Assembly: GCA_963780045.1 (NCBI GenBank) | Contig: CAVZZZ010000005.1 | Span: 992,001 to 1,056,000 of the forward strand | Reading direction: 5' to 3' | DNA length: 64,000 nt | From: JANXQG01 sp963780045 | GTDB taxonomy: Bacteria > Planctomycetota > Planctomycetia > Pirellulales > Thermoguttaceae | Shown here: positions 48,144 through 60,086 of the stretch, one piece after another | Numbering within the stretch: the stretch's first letter is position 1 | How the letters are laid out: every line of letters starts with the position of its first letter | The notes under the pieces: generated by a model | The model's input: only the letters and a program-made list of their open reading frames with translations | The model's database searches: none | Told to the model about the DNA's origin: nothing | Program-made: the position numbers and the translations under genes

Positions 48144-51100
48144 ATGGCATCGCTTCCATCTTTCTGGCGCAAGAATTGGCTACGCTCCTGGTTGCATTTG
48201 TTTCGACCGGCGCGAGAAGAGGAAGTTGAACCGCGGCATTGATCGTCGCCGGCTGCGCATGGAGCGCCTGGAAGGCCGCGCGATGCTGTCGGTGACGGTA
48301 ACGGCCAATACGAACGCCCTGTTGGCAAACGCCTCCTCCATAGTCATTACCGGTACGGGCTTTGATCCGATCGTTGCCAACGACAGCGTCGCGTTCACCG
48401 ACGCCAGCGGCGACGGCACGGTGACCGGCACCGTGACGTCGGCCAGCCCGACCTCGCTCACCGTGGCGATTTCGCCCAGTTCGCAGATGGTCGGCGGCGA
48501 GCTTGATGCCGTGGTCACGGCCGACGGCGCCGCCAGCGCGTCGGCACAGGTGGCGACCGTGACTCCGGTCATCACTTCCGCCACGGACAACCTCACCGCC
48601 AATGCCGGCTCGATCGTCATCAACGGTTACGGCTTCGATGCCACAGGCGCCAATGACGCGGTGACGTTCGACAGCGGCGCGATAACCGGCACCATCAGCA
48701 ACGCTTCCACCACGTCGCTTACCGTGACACTGCCGTCCGATCCGACCGGCGGCGCGCTCACTTCGACGGTGACGGTGAACACGGTGGCCACCTCGGAGAC
48801 GCAGGTGGGCACGGTCACGCCGGTTGTGACCAGCAGCACAACTGATTTGGCGGCAAACGCCAGCAGCATTACGATCAACGGCTTCGGCTTCGACACGAAC
48901 CAGGCCAACGACGCGGTCACTTTCAGCGACGGCGCGATTGGAACCGTCAGCACGGCAACCGCCACCGTGCTCACCGTGACCCTCGACACCGCTCCGACTA
49001 CTTCCGGCACGCTCAACGCGATCGTCAGTGTGGATGGCGCCGCCAACGGGCTGCCCGAGCAAGTGGCCACGGTCACTCCCGTCGTAACCAGCAGCACCGC
49101 CGGCTTGCCCGCCAACGCGACCTCGATGACGATCGACGGCTATGGCTTCGACACGCTGGTGGCCAACGATTCTGTGACGTTCACGGACGGTTCCGGATCG
49201 GCGGCCGGCACGGTCACGGCGGCCACGCCGACCTCGCTGACGGTGACTTTTACCCAAAGCCCAACGCTTTCCGGCACGCTGAAGGCGATTGTCCAAGCCG
49301 ACAATCAAGCCAGCGGCGTTACGGGCGTGCAAGTCGCCAAAGTGACTCCCGTTGTCACCAGCAGCACGACCGACCTGCCGATCAATACGACCACACTGAC
49401 GATCGACGGTTATGGATTCGACGCCACGAAGGCCAACGACTCGGTCAGCTTCACGGATGGAGCGGCCGGCACGATAAGCTCCGCAACGTCCACCGCGCTT
49501 ACCATATCGATTACCACAGCGCCGACGGCCGTGGGAAGCCTGAGCGCCACGGTCACGGCCGACAGCGCGGCGGGAAGCTCGACGCAAGTCGCCACGATCG
49601 CGCCGGTCGTCACTGCCAACAGCGGCAATATGTTGCCTGCCACTGGCAGCACCTTATACATCGTCGGTCTCGGTTTCGACGCCACGACGGACACCGACAA
49701 TACGGTCACTTTCAACGACGGGGCCACAGGCTCGGTCACGGCGGCGACCGCGACGCTGCTCACGGTGTCGCTGAACAGCGAGCCGACAACCGCCGGCCCG
49801 CTGAACGCTGTGGTAACCACCGACAATGTGATCAATGGTACGCCAGTGCAAGTGGCCACCGCTACGCCGATCGTCACCAGCAGCGCGTCCGATCTCGCCG
49901 CCAACGCCGCAACTTTGACCATCAGCGGATCGGGCTTCGATCCCACGCCCGGCGACAACACGGTCTCCTTCAACGACGGCGCGACCGGCACGGTCACGGC
50001 GGCCACGCCGACGTCGCTGACGGTTACCTTAGGTCAGGCTCCGTCGGCGGCCGGAAATCTGACAGCGGTCGTCACGACGGACGGGGAGAGCAGCGGCTCG
50101 GCCCTGCAAGTGGCCACGGTCATACCGGTAGTCACCAGCAGCACGGCAGACCTGGCCGCAAATGCGACCACGGTTACGATCAACGGCTACGGCTTCAACG
50201 GGACAACGCCTTCGAAGAACACGGTCTCGTTCAACGGCGCGGCGGTCGGTACAGTTACCGCGGCGACTTCCACCTCGCTCACAGTAACGTTCACCACGCC
50301 GCCGACCGGCGGAAGCCTGACGGCCTCGGTCACCACCAACAGCCAGCCCAGCAGTAGCGCGGTGCAAGTGGCCACGGTCCTTCCGGTCGTAACCTCCAAT
50401 GCCGCCTACGAGCCGGCCGCTTCGGCGACGACGCTGCTCATTAACGGTTACGGCTTTGATACCACCGCCGGGCACAACACGGTCGCGCTGAGCGACGGCG
50501 CCGTGGTGTCCAGCGTCGCCGCGACCAGCACGAACCTGCTAACGGTCGTCCTTACGACGCCGCCGACCAGCGCCGGGCCATTGACCGCCGTCGTCACGAC
50601 CGACGGCGCGAGCAGCGCGCCGGTGCAAGTCGCCACGCCCTCGCCGGTTGTTACAAGCAGCACGTCAAGCCTCGGCGCCGGTTCGACGACGTTGACGATC
50701 GCCGGCCAAGGGTTCGATCCAACGGCCGCCAACGACACAGTGACCTTTGCTGACGGCACAACGACGCCCGTCGGCAGTGTTACCGCGGCGACGCCGACTT
50801 CGCTCACCGTGACCTTTAGCGCGCCACCAGCGGCGACCGCCCCCTTGATGGCCGTCGTGACAACCGACGGCGCGAGCGCCTCGTCCGTCGAAGTGGCCAA
50901 GATCGCTCCGGCCGTGACTGCCAGCACGGCCGCGCTGGCAGCGAATGCCGCCACGCTTACGATCAACGGCAGCGGCTTCAGCACCACGGCGGCCAACAAT
51001 ACCGTGGTCTTCAACAAGGGCGCGGTCGGCACCGTGACAAATGCCACGGCAACTGCGCTGAGCGTGTCGATTTCGACGATGCCCAACGCCGTCGGCAGCC

Positions 51101-54100
51101 TGACCGCAACCGTGACAACCAACGGTGTCAGCAGCAGTTCGGCGGTGCAGGTGGCTACGGTCGCCCCGGTCGTGCTGCAAAGCGCCAACAGCCTCGCCGC
51201 GAACTCCAGTTCGATAACCATCCGCGGCGTCGACTTCGATACTTCGAACTCCGGCGCCAACAACACCGTCGTGTTCAGCAACGGCGCGGTTGGCACGGTG
51301 TCGGCGGCGACGTCGACGACACTTACCGTCGGATTCTCCACCAAGCCCACTGCGGGCAATCTGACCGCCGTGGTCACGACCGACGGCGTGAGCAGCGGCA
51401 CGGCAGTTCAAGTTGCCACGGTCACGCCGCTCGTCACTTCCGCCAGCGGCAATCTGGCCGCCAATGCAAATACGGTGACCGTCAACGGTTTCGGCTTCGA
51501 TCCTTCCGGCGTGAACACGGTCGCCTTCAACGACGGCGCGGCGGGCTCGGTCGACGTCGGCCACGGCGACCTCGCTCATTGTGACCTTCACCACGAATCC
51601 GACTAATGCCGGCCCGCTCACGGCCATCGTCACCACGGACGGCGTGACGAGCGGAACGGCCACGCAGGTGGCGGCCGTCATCCCGGTCGTGACCGGCAGC
51701 ACGACCAACATGGCCGCGAACGCGGCCTCAATGACCATCAACGGCTACGGCTTCAGCGCCACGTCGTCGCACGACACCGTCGCGTTCAATGACGGCGCGG
51801 TCGGTGCAATTACGAACGCCACCGCGACTTCGCTCACGATCTCGTTCATCACCGAGCCGGACGCCGTGGGCAGCCTGACGGCCTCGGTCACCGCCAACGG
51901 CGCCAGCAGCGGCACGGGCGTCGAGGTGGCCGCGATAACGCCCGTCGTCGTCGCCAATCCTTCGTACCAACTGGCAGCAAATGCCGGCACGATCGTCATC
52001 AACGGCAACGGCTTCGATACGACGGCCGGCAACAACTCGGTCTTATTCAACAACGGCGCAGTCGGCACGGTCCAATCGGCCACCGCGACCTCGCTCACGG
52101 TGAGTTTCTCCACCAATCCAACCGCCGGCCTTCTGACCGCGGTGGTCACCACCGATGGAGTCAGCAGCGGCTCGCCGGTGCAGGTAGCTGCCGTCTCGCC
52201 GGTCCTCACCAGCAGCACTTCCGGCCTCGTCGCCAGCACCGCCACGATGACGATCAACGGCTCCGGATTCAATCCGACGGCATCGGGCAACACGGTGACC
52301 TTCAGCGGCCCCGCAGTCGGCACCGTAACATCGGCGACGGCGACTTCGCTTACGGTGACCTTCACCACGCCACCCGCCTCCGGCAACCTCATGGCCTCGG
52401 TAACCACGGGCGGCGCCAGCAGCGGCACGGCGGTGCAAGTAGCGACCGTTTCACCGGCCATCACCGCCAGCACGGCCTCCCTGGCCGCCAACGCCGCTAC
52501 GATGACGATCAACGGCGCGGGCTTCAGCACGACGCCGGGCAATAACACCGTCGTGTTCAACAACGGCGCGGTTGGCACGGTGACAGGTTCCACCGCGACG
52601 TCGCTCACAGTCTCTTTCTCCACGAAGCCGACCGCCGGCAACCTGACCGCAGTGGTCACTGTCAGCGGCATCAGCAGTAGCACGGCCGTGCAAGTGGCCT
52701 CCGTCACGCCGGTAGTCACCACGAACGCCGCCGGCATGGCCGCGAGCGCCGCGACGATCACCATCAACGGCTACGGCTTCGACACGACCGCCGCGCACAA
52801 CTCGGTCATTTTCAATGGCGGCGCGACGGGCATCGTGACCTCGGCCACCGCGACCGCGCTCACCGTGACGTTCAGCACCGCCCCGACCGCCGGCAACCTC
52901 ACTGCGGTGGTCATGACCGACGGAGTTGCCAGCGGCTCGCCGGTGCAAGTCGCCACGGTCACACCGTCTGTCACCAGCAGCACCGCGGCCCTGCCGATCA
53001 ACGCGGCTTCAATCGTAATCAACGGATTCGGGTTTGATCCCAGGGCGGCCAACAACACGGTCGTCTTCAGCGACGGGGCCGTTGGCACGGTAACAGCCGC
53101 CACGGGAACCACGCTTACGGTGACGCTTGGCACGAAGCCGGCCGCGGTGGGCGCTATCACCGCCACGGTAACGACCGACAGCCAATCCAGCGGCGCGGTG
53201 CAGGTGGCCAAGATCGTTCCCGTTGTGACCAGCAGCACCACCGCCCTATTTCCGAGCGCGACGCAGATTACGATCAACGGCGCCGGCTTCAGCACGACCG
53301 CGGGCAACAACACGGTCGCGTTCAACAACGGCGCGACGGGCACCGTCTCGGCGGCCACCGCAACCGCGCTTACGGTCACTTTCACAAACGCGCCTAACGC
53401 CGGCAGCTTGACGGCGATCGTCACCACCAGCGGGGCAAGCAGCGGCACGGCGGTGCAAGTGGCCGCCGTGGCCCCGGTCGTGACGGCCGGCGCCACAAGC
53501 CTCGCCGCCAATGCGGCCGCCATCACGATCAACGGCTCCGGGTTCGATCCGATTGCCGCCAACAACACTGTGGTTTTCAACGGCAACGCGGTCGGAACAG
53601 TAACGGTGGCGACCTCGACTGCCCTCACTGTGGTCTTCGCCAAAGCGCCAACCGCAGGATCGTTGACGGCCGTTGTCACCACCGACGGCGTGAGCAGCGG
53701 AACTGCTGTGCAGGTGGGCTCGGTCACGCCCATCGTGACATCCAGCATGGGCAGCCAGGCGTTGAACGGCAAGAGCCTCGTCATCCGCGGCTACGGGTTT
53801 GACACGACGGCGGCGCACAACACGGCCGTCTTCAACGACGGCGCGGTTGGTGCCGTCACCGCCGCGACTCCAACGACGCTCACGGTAACGTTCAGCACCA
53901 AACCGACCGCAACGGGCACGCTGACCGCCATCGTCACGACCGACTCGCAAATTAGCGGCTCGGCCGTTCAAGTGGCCACCGTCGTGTCCGCCGGAACGGC
54001 GCCGACCGTGACCAGCAGCACAGCGAACCTGGCCGCCAACGCAACCAGCTTTACCATCGCTGGTACGGGCTTCAGCACGACTGCCGCCAACAACGTCGTG

Positions 54101-56067
54101 ACATTGAGCAACGGCGCGACGGGCACCGTCACCGCCGCGACCGCTACGCAGCTCACCGTGGCACTGAGCGCGGCGCCTACGGCCGGGCCGCTCACCGCCA
54201 CGGTCTCCACGCTCGGCGTCGGCAGCGGCACGGCTGTCCAGGTGGCTACGGTCGTGCCGGTCGTCACCAGCAGCACTACTGCCCTGGCGATCAATGCCAC
54301 GACGATCACCATCAACGGCTACGGCTTCGACCCGACTGCCGCCCACAACACGGTGACTTTCAACAACGGCGCCGTGGGCAGCATCACCGCGGCGACCGCG
54401 ACACAGCTCACCGTGAGCATTACCACCAGGCCGAATGCCGTCGGCAGCCTCACGGTGACCGTCAACACGGACGGCGTCAACAGCAGCGCGCCGGTCCAAG
54501 TGGCCACCGTCGTGCCGGTTGTGACCAGCAGCACGACGGCCAACGGCATCAATGCCAATACGGTCACGATCAACGGCCTCGGATTCAGCACGACGACAGG
54601 CAACAATCTGGTCACGTTCAATGACGGCGCGACCGGCACGGTTACCACCGCCACGGCCACCGCGCTTACCGTGACCTTTGGCGCCAAGCCGACCGCGCTT
54701 GGCAACTTGACCGCCGTTGTTGCCACCAGCGGCAACAGCAGCGGCACTCCGGTGCAGGTGGCGACGGTCGCGCCCGCCGTGACCGCCAGCGCTGCCAGCC
54801 TGGCGGCCAACGCGACTGCTGTCACAATCAACGGCTCCGGCTTCGATCCGGCGCCGGCAAACAACACGGTAACCTTCAACAGCGGGGCCGGCGTTGTTAC
54901 GGGCGCAACCGCGACGTCGCTGACCGTTCGCTTCTCGCAGTCCCCCGCGGCGGGCAGCCTGACTGCCATCGTCACCACCGACGGCTCAAGCAGCGGAACC
55001 GCGGTCCAGGTTGCCAGCTTCGCCCCGATCGTCACCGGCAGCACCGCCAGCCTTGCCGCCAATGCGACGACGGTCACCATCAACGGCTTCGGCTTCAGCA
55101 CGACGCCTGCCAACAATACGGTAGTGTTCAACGGCCAGGCGGCGGGTACGGTGACCGCGGCGACCGCCAACTCGCTCACTGTGACGTTCTCCAACAGCAG
55201 CCATCTGGCGGTCGGCAATTTGACCGCCGTGGTCGCGGTGAACAGCGTTTCCAGCGGCTCGGCGGTGCGAGTGGCGTCGGTCATTCCGGGCGTGACCAGC
55301 AGCACGACCAGCCAGCCAATCACGGCCTCCACGATCACCATCAACGGGGCCGGCTTCGATACAACGCCCGGCAACAATACGGTTGCCTTCAATAACGGCG
55401 CCGTCGGCACCGTCACCTCGGCGACCGCCACGTCGCTCACGGTGACGTTCGGCACGAAGCCTTCGACCCCGGGCAGTCTGACCGCCGTGGTCACGACGGA
55501 CGGCACGAGCAGCGGTTCGACGGTGCAGGTCGCAACCGTCGTGCCCGTGGTTACCCAGAGCAAGTCCAGCGTGGCAGCCAACTCGACGACCGTCACCATC
55601 AACGGCGCCGGCTTCAATACCACGCCCGGCAGCAACACGGTCACTTTAAGCAGCGGCGCAACGGGCACAGTCACCGCCGCCAGCGCCACCTCGCTCACGG
55701 TGACCTTCGGGACCGCGCCGACCGCCGGGCGCTGACGGCCATTGTGAACGCCTATGGCGAAAGCAGCGGCACGGCGGTCGAGATCGCCAGCATCTCGCCG
55801 GTGGTGACGCAAAACACCTCTAGTCTGGCCACCTCCGCGACAACGATCACGATCAGCGGATTTGGCTTCGATACCACGCTCGCCAACAACACGGTCACCT
55901 TCAACGACGGCGCGACGGGCACGGTCACGTCGGCCACCAAGACCTCGCTGATCGTGACGTTCAAAAACAAGCCCACGGCGGCTGGCTCCTTGACGGCCAT
56001 CATTACGACCGACGGCGTCAACAGCGGTGTGGCGACGCAGGTGGCTACGTACGCGGTAGCGCATCCG
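48144..56067 (+). CDS. Giant surface protein with 30 IPT/TIG-like repeats, three frame breaks
   Basis: The N-terminus 'MASLPSFWRKNWLRSWLHLF' (ATG 48144, GGAGAA 7 bases upstream) continues after a break at about 48228 into 'IDRRRLRMERLEGRAMLS', a basic LEPR-XLL-like export region of planctomycetes. Then follow 30 degenerate modules of about 80-90 residues, each with the pattern 'VTSST..LAANATTVTINGYGF', 'NTVTFNDGAVGTVTAAT', 'SLTVTF', 'LTAVVTTDG' and 'QVATVTPV', resembling IPT/TIG beta-sandwiches. Further breaks lie at about 51553 (extra base) and 55733 (missing base). Codon use is strongly biased, giving long antisense frames. No dockerin or C-terminal anchor is visible and no stop precedes the VOC domain. 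The protein is likely a cell-surface or secreted adhesin-like filament of about 2600 residues. Confidence 0.8.
48290..56055 (+). repeat. Tandem array of 30 coding repeats of about 255 bases
   Basis: I count 30 units from the recurring 'QVATVxPV-VTxS' junction, including the units split by the breaks at about 51553 and 55733. Units differ at many sites, so the array is old rather than recently amplified. Unit length varies around 240-270 bases. Confidence 0.8.
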
Positions 56068-56459
56068 ATGGAAAGCGTCAACGGCATCGGCGGCTTTTTC
56101 TTTGCGCTCGCGATCCGGAGGCGCTGGCCAAGTGGTATCAGCAGAACCTGGAGATCGCGCTGGTTCCCGCCAGCTACGACGACTCGCCCTGGCGGCAAGC
56201 GGCCGGGCCAACGGCCTTTGCTCCGTTTCCAGAGGACACGGACTATTTCGGCGATGGTGGAAAGACTTGGATGCTCAACTTCCGCGTCGAAAACCTCGAC
56301 CGCATGGCGGCGCAACTGCAAGCCGCCGGAATCGCGGTAACGATCGATCCGCAGCAGTACCCCAACGGGCGTTTCGCCAAGCTGCAAGATCCGGAAGGAA
56401 ATCCGATCGAGTTGTGGGAGCCGATGAAGGCCGAGCGCCCGAGGGTGGCACGTTCCTGA
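56068..56459 (+). CDS. VOC/glyoxalase-family protein, one frame break
   Basis: ATG at 56068 ('MESVNGIGGFFF'), then one missing base near 56094, and 'RDPEALAKWYQQNLEIALVP' with 'WRQAAGPTAFAPFPEDTDYF' and 'NFRVENLDRMAAQLQAAGIA' up to 'KLQDPEGNPIELWEP'. This is a one-unit vicinal oxygen chelate domain of about 130 residues, as in glyoxalase/bleomycin-resistance-like proteins. Metal ligands are not all obvious, and the C-terminal Glu of 'IELWEP' is the usual metal ligand. No ribosome binding site precedes the ATG. The giant gene runs into it without a stop, so it is either separate or a fused domain. Confidence 0.7.
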
Positions 56460-56627
56460 GCCGCAGCGAAGGGCGTGATTTGCAGCTTGCGACGCCCTTC
56501 GCAAGTTGTGGGACGCACCGCGCCCGCCGGAACAAGACGCGATTTCGCGAAAAACTACTTTTTGCCTTGGCGCGGAATTATGGCGAAAGCCGGCGGGCGA
56601 TGCCGAACTCCCAACCCCTTGCGCCAT

Positions 56628-56709
56628 AAGGGTTTAGGGCGCGATTTCGCTCCGCGGGGCAAAACCGGCGGCCCTTTTCGCAAACAAGTGTCAAGGGCCC
56701 TAAACCCTT
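56628..56709. repeat. Inverted repeat AAGGGTTTAGGGC / GCCCTAAACCCTT
   Basis: Exact 13-base arms at 56628-56640 and 56697-56709, with 56 bases between them. It could be a transcript terminator for the upstream gene, an RNA hairpin or recombination site. No T tract follows either arm. Confidence 0.65.
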
Positions 56710-56758
56710 GCCGCACAAGGAGTTGCGGCGACGAACGAACCACAATCACCAATTGGTG

Positions 56759-56787
56759 TTGACAGTAGTTAAGAATTGTGGTATAGT
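56759..56787 (+). promoter_or_regulatory. Near-consensus sigma70 promoter
   Basis: TTGACA (56759-56764), 17-base spacer, TATAGT (56782-56787). Expected start near 56794. It is the best promoter match I found in the window and points toward the unidentified ORF at 56979. Confidence 0.7.
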
Positions 56788-56978
56788 GCCGGGAAACGTG
56801 GATAGCGGCTGGTGAGAAGTCGTGAGCGGGAAGAAGTCGGAAGTCTGAGGCACGGGTGCAGAAGTACAGTCCTCAGCCCGCCCCCTCGCCGGAAAGGGAG
56901 AGACCGGACCATTGCGCTCCCGACTTGCCCCTTTTTGCGAGATGCGCAACACCCACAACTTTTGAGGGAAACAGCAAC

Positions 56979-57329
56979 ATGGCCAAAGACGGCGTGCGTA
57001 ATTCCCTTGTCATCAAGAGTTTACAGCGGTGGCGCCGGATGCGCAACAGCGGCAAGAAAACGCGAAGGCGTTGTGCGCTGCGCATCTTTTCCATCCCCGG
57101 CAGGTCCTTCTTGCCGAGATGGACCGTTGCGGACACGGTTCGCGGACTCCTCAGCCCGCACAAAATGGTTCGCCGCACTTGTCCATTGAAGGCACAAAGG
57201 ACCTACAGGCCGATGCACAAGTCACCCGGCGACGGTAGTCCTAGCTCCATCCTGAGTGCGTTCTGGGTCGGTCCTGGGTGGCTCCTGGGTCGAATCTGGC
57301 TCGAAAAATGGCCAAAATCAAGGCAATAA
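56979..57329 (+). CDS. Unidentified small basic protein ORF
   Basis: 116 residues, start MAKDGVRNSLVIKSLQRWRR with GAGGGAA about 9 bases upstream. Strongly basic, with 'NSGKKTRRRCALRIF' and a C-terminal aromatic-rich 'FWVGPGWLLGRIWLEKW'. No family is recognised. The promoter at 56759 and the good ribosome binding site make a real transcript likely, yet codon usage and composition are not typical of the surrounding genes. A leader or regulatory RNA is an alternative. Confidence 0.4.
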   Translation: MAKDGVRNSLVIKSLQRWRRMRNSGKKTRRRCALRIFSIPGRSFLPRWTVADTVRGLLSPHKMVRRTCPLKAQRTYRPMHKSPGDGSPSSILSAFWVGPGWLLGRIWLEKWPKSRQ

Positions 57330-57784
57330 CTCGATGTTCAAAGCGCGAAGAAAAAATCGGTCGCCTTATGCGCCACGGCCCAGCCAGCGGCTAACATTTC
57401 GACACCCCGAGCCGACTGCCTCTCAAATCGACGGCGGTCGTCTTTCCCAATTTAACGGAAACTATCAAATGGGATGTCTGCGCTATACAGGCGTGATACG
57501 TCCTGATTGCCGATAACGGAGATTCGCACAAGTCTAATGATTGGGCTGTCGATAACAAGTTTGCCGGTTAAGCGGACTCGGCGGGGTGCATGCATTGCGC
57601 TCGGCTGCCTCCGCTTGCCGGCATGGGGGGCAAACTAAACGTCGCGCTGCGCCCATTGCGGCGTCGCTTTCGGGGGCTGTGCGCGGAGCATTTTGTTGCT
57701 CACGGCTGGTTGTGAAGCGAACGTTGTACAAGTAGCGACGATTCGTTTCAGTTCCAGCCGTGCGAGTAAGAGAAACGCAAGCGG
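57330..57784. other. 455-base region without identified gene
   Basis: I see short open frames but no supported gene, and one TTGTACAA palindrome at 57724-57731 near the end. It probably carries the TolC-family promoter. Confidence 0.5.
57724..57731. promoter_or_regulatory. TTGTACAA palindrome upstream of the TolC-family gene
   Basis: An exact 8-base palindrome 54 bases before the TolC-family ATG. The same half-site TTGTAC / GTACAA occurs three times at 60087-60119, upstream of the next gene. Together they may form a shared operator. No regulator gene is visible nearby. Confidence 0.4.
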
Positions 57785-60007
57785 ATGCGTTGTCACCCCC
57801 AGACTGTCGCTATCGTTCTGCTGTGCATCGCCGCGGCGCTGCCGGGCTGCGCGCCGCAGCAACCGTTCTACTTCCGCAACAACGACGACCTCTCGCACTA
57901 CGTCGGCGTGGCCGACAAGATCGAAAACGTCAACGTCGACGAGGCCCGCAACAGCGAAGTCGAGACCACGCTGGCGCCGTTTTCCATCACCCGCCCGGCG
58001 CCGACCGAGGCCAACATGTGGAACCTGTCGCTGGAGGAAACGGTCAAGATCACTCTGCAAAACGGCAAGGTCCTGCGGTCGCTCGGCGGGGCCGTGCAGG
58101 GCCCGCCCACGTTCCTCACCGGCAACCCCAACGCGGCGACCACGATCTACGACCCGGCCATTGTCGAGACCGATGCCCGCTTCGGAGTCGCGGCGGGCGA
58201 GTCGCTCTTCGACCCGACGTGGACGACGGACTATTTCTGGGAACGGAACCACCAGCCGGAAAACGTCAATCAGGCGTTTGCCGGGTCACTGCCGCTGGAG
58301 TTGAACCAGGACGTTTTCCAGTTCCAGACGGGCCTGAGCAAGACGACCGCGGACGGAACTGTGCTGAGCGTGACCAACACGACGGCTTACGACCTGCAGC
58401 GGAACGACCCCACGCGGCAGTCGCCTTCAGACTGGGTGGAGTCTTTCCAGATGGAAATCCGCAAGCCGCTGCTGCAAGGCGCGGGCGTGGAGTTCAACCA
58501 GATCGCCGGCCCCGGCGCGATTCCCGGTTTCAACCAGGGCGTATTGCTGGCACGGCTCAACACGGACATCGCGCTAGCGGCCTTCGAGGGCGCGATCCGC
58601 AATACGGTTTCCGACGTGGAAGGGGCCTATTGGGACCTTTACTTCGCCTACCGCAACCTGGACACGGCGGTGGAGGGCCGCGACGACTCGCTGCGCACCT
58701 GGCAGAAAGCAAATTCCAATTATCGGTTTGGGAACGAACAAGGACAGGCCGCGTTAGAGGCCCAGGCCCGCGAGCAGTATTGGGGCTTCCAAGTCGCCGC
58801 CGAACAGGCGCAGGCGCAGCTTTATCACGCGGAGACCCGCCTACGGTTCCTGATGGGCATTCCGGCCACCGACGGCCGCTTGATCCGACCCAAGGACGAC
58901 CCGACCACGGCCAAGATCACTTTCGACTGGTGCGACTGCCTGGCCGAAGCGATGGCGCGATCGGTGGAAGTCCGCGAGGCGCGGCAGCGCGTCAAACAGC
59001 GAGAGCTGGAGTTGATCGCCGCCAAGAACTGGCTCCTGCCGCAACTCTCTCTCGACGCCCGTTACCGCTATGACGGAATGGGCAATCATTTGCTCGATCC
59101 GGGCGACAGCAATTTCTCCGGCGGGGCCGTCGACAACCTCGCTTCGGGCGAGTACCAGAGCTGGCACATCGGCGTCGACATGCAGGTGCCGATCGGGTTC
59201 CGCAAGCAGATTAGCGGCGTCATTAGCGCGGAAGACGCCCTGGCCCGCGATCGGGCAAAGCTGCACGACACCGAGTTGGAAGTCGTGAGCCAGCTTACGT
59301 TTGTGGTGAGCGACCTGGAGGCAGACTACCAGATAACAATCACCAATTTCAACGCCCGCGCGGCTGCCGAGAGGAACCTCAAGGTGGTGACCGCCGCGTA
59401 TGACTTGGGCCAGCAAGGTGTGCCGTACGACGTGCTGCTGCAAGCCCAGCGGCAACTGGCCGACGCGGAGAGCACTTATTTCCGCTCGCTCACCAATTAC
59501 GCCAAGGCCATTTCACAGGTCCACCGCATAAAGGGGTCGTTGCTGGAGTACAACGGCGTCTTCTTGACGGAAGGGCCGTGGCCGGGCAAGGCCTACTTCG
59601 ACGCCCGCCGCCGCGCCCGTGCCCGTGCCGCCGCGGTAAACATCGACTACGGCTACAGCTATCCTCGGCCGCTGGACCGCGGCGAGTACCAGCAGTTCTA
59701 CAACCGCCCGATGGGCGCGGAGGAGACGCCGGCCGTGCCGAGCCAGGGCCAACCGCAGCCGCCGAAGCCGGAACTGCTGCCCGCGCCGCCCGCGACCCCG
59801 CAGCCGACCCCGGAACCGGTGCAGGCGGCCGCGCCGACGGGCGCCTCGCGCGACCTGGCGGCAAGTGACTTGAGCCGTCTGGCGGCGACGCCGCAGCCGG
59901 CCGCAGCCGAGCCGGGCCGACTGGACCTCAGCGGCTTCGCGCCGTTGCAGGCGGTGTCGCCGCGCGCGTCCATAAAGGATGCTGCCGTGCAACCGGCCGG
60001 ATATTGA
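57785..60007 (+). CDS. TolC-family outer-membrane efflux lipoprotein
   Basis: 740 residues. Lipoprotein signal with lipobox ALPGC (Cys 22). The paired TolC repeats are 'NMWNLSLEETVKITLQNGKV' and 'RNTVSDVEGAYWDLYFAYRN' (first half) and 'RVKQRELELIAAKNWLLPQL' and 'TFVVSDLEADYQITITNFNA' (second half), which form the coiled-coil tunnel and beta barrel. The Pro-rich C-terminus ('PAPPATPQPTPEPVQAAAPT') is unusual and probably periplasmic. It acts as the outer-membrane part of a tripartite export system; no inner-membrane or adaptor gene lies next to it. Its length exceeds the ~450-residue norm owing to both ends. Confidence 0.88.
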   Translation: MRCHPQTVAIVLLCIAAALPGCAPQQPFYFRNNDDLSHYVGVADKIENVNVDEARNSEVETTLAPFSITRPAPTEANMWNLSLEETVKITLQNGKVLRSLGGAVQGPPTFLTGNPNAATTIYDPAIVETDARFGVAAGESLFDPTWTTDYFWERNHQPENVNQAFAGSLPLELNQDVFQFQTGLSKTTADGTVLSVTNTTAYDLQRNDPTRQSPSDWVESFQMEIRKPLLQGAGVEFNQIAGPGAIPGFNQGVLLARLNTDIALAAFEGAIRNTVSDVEGAYWDLYFAYRNLDTAVEGRDDSLRTWQKANSNYRFGNEQGQAALEAQAREQYWGFQVAAEQAQAQLYHAETRLRFLMGIPATDGRLIRPKDDPTTAKITFDWCDCLAEAMARSVEVREARQRVKQRELELIAAKNWLLPQLSLDARYRYDGMGNHLLDPGDSNFSGGAVDNLASGEYQSWHIGVDMQVPIGFRKQISGVISAEDALARDRAKLHDTELEVVSQLTFVVSDLEADYQITITNFNARAAAERNLKVVTAAYDLGQQGVPYDVLLQAQRQLADAESTYFRSLTNYAKAISQVHRIKGSLLEYNGVFLTEGPWPGKAYFDARRRARARAAAVNIDYGYSYPRPLDRGEYQQFYNRPMGAEETPAVPSQGQPQPPKPELLPAPPATPQPTPEPVQAAAPTGASRDLAASDLSRLAATPQPAAAEPGRLDLSGFAPLQAVSPRASIKDAAVQPAGY

Positions 60008-60086
60008 GTACGTTCGATTGAGGATCGTGGTTGCCGCCGGCGCCGCCGCGAGTTGTAGACGCAATTCGCGGATTGCGGCGAGTGGT

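Larger units (their letters stand above)
56460..56978. other. 519-base region with inverted repeat and promoter, no gene
   Basis: No supported gene. It holds the inverted repeat AAGGGTTTAGGGC...GCCCTAAACCCTT (56628-56709) and a near-consensus sigma70 promoter (56759-56787). The following 185 bases would be a 5' leader of the 56979 ORF. Confidence 0.6.

Noticed and set aside
47758..49587. Long open frame of 609 codons on the minus strand inside the giant gene
   Set aside because: It mirrors the repetitive sense sequence, gives a Gly/Arg/His-rich product with no family signal and arises from the biased codon usage of the repeats. The minus-strand frames at 50448-51401, 51745-52767, 52771-53784 and 54319-56211 are rejected for the same reason.
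60048..60077. Hairpin after the TolC-family stop as a terminator
   Set aside because: The stem CCGCGA-TTG/CAATTCGCGG is imperfect and not followed by a T tract, so it was not called.
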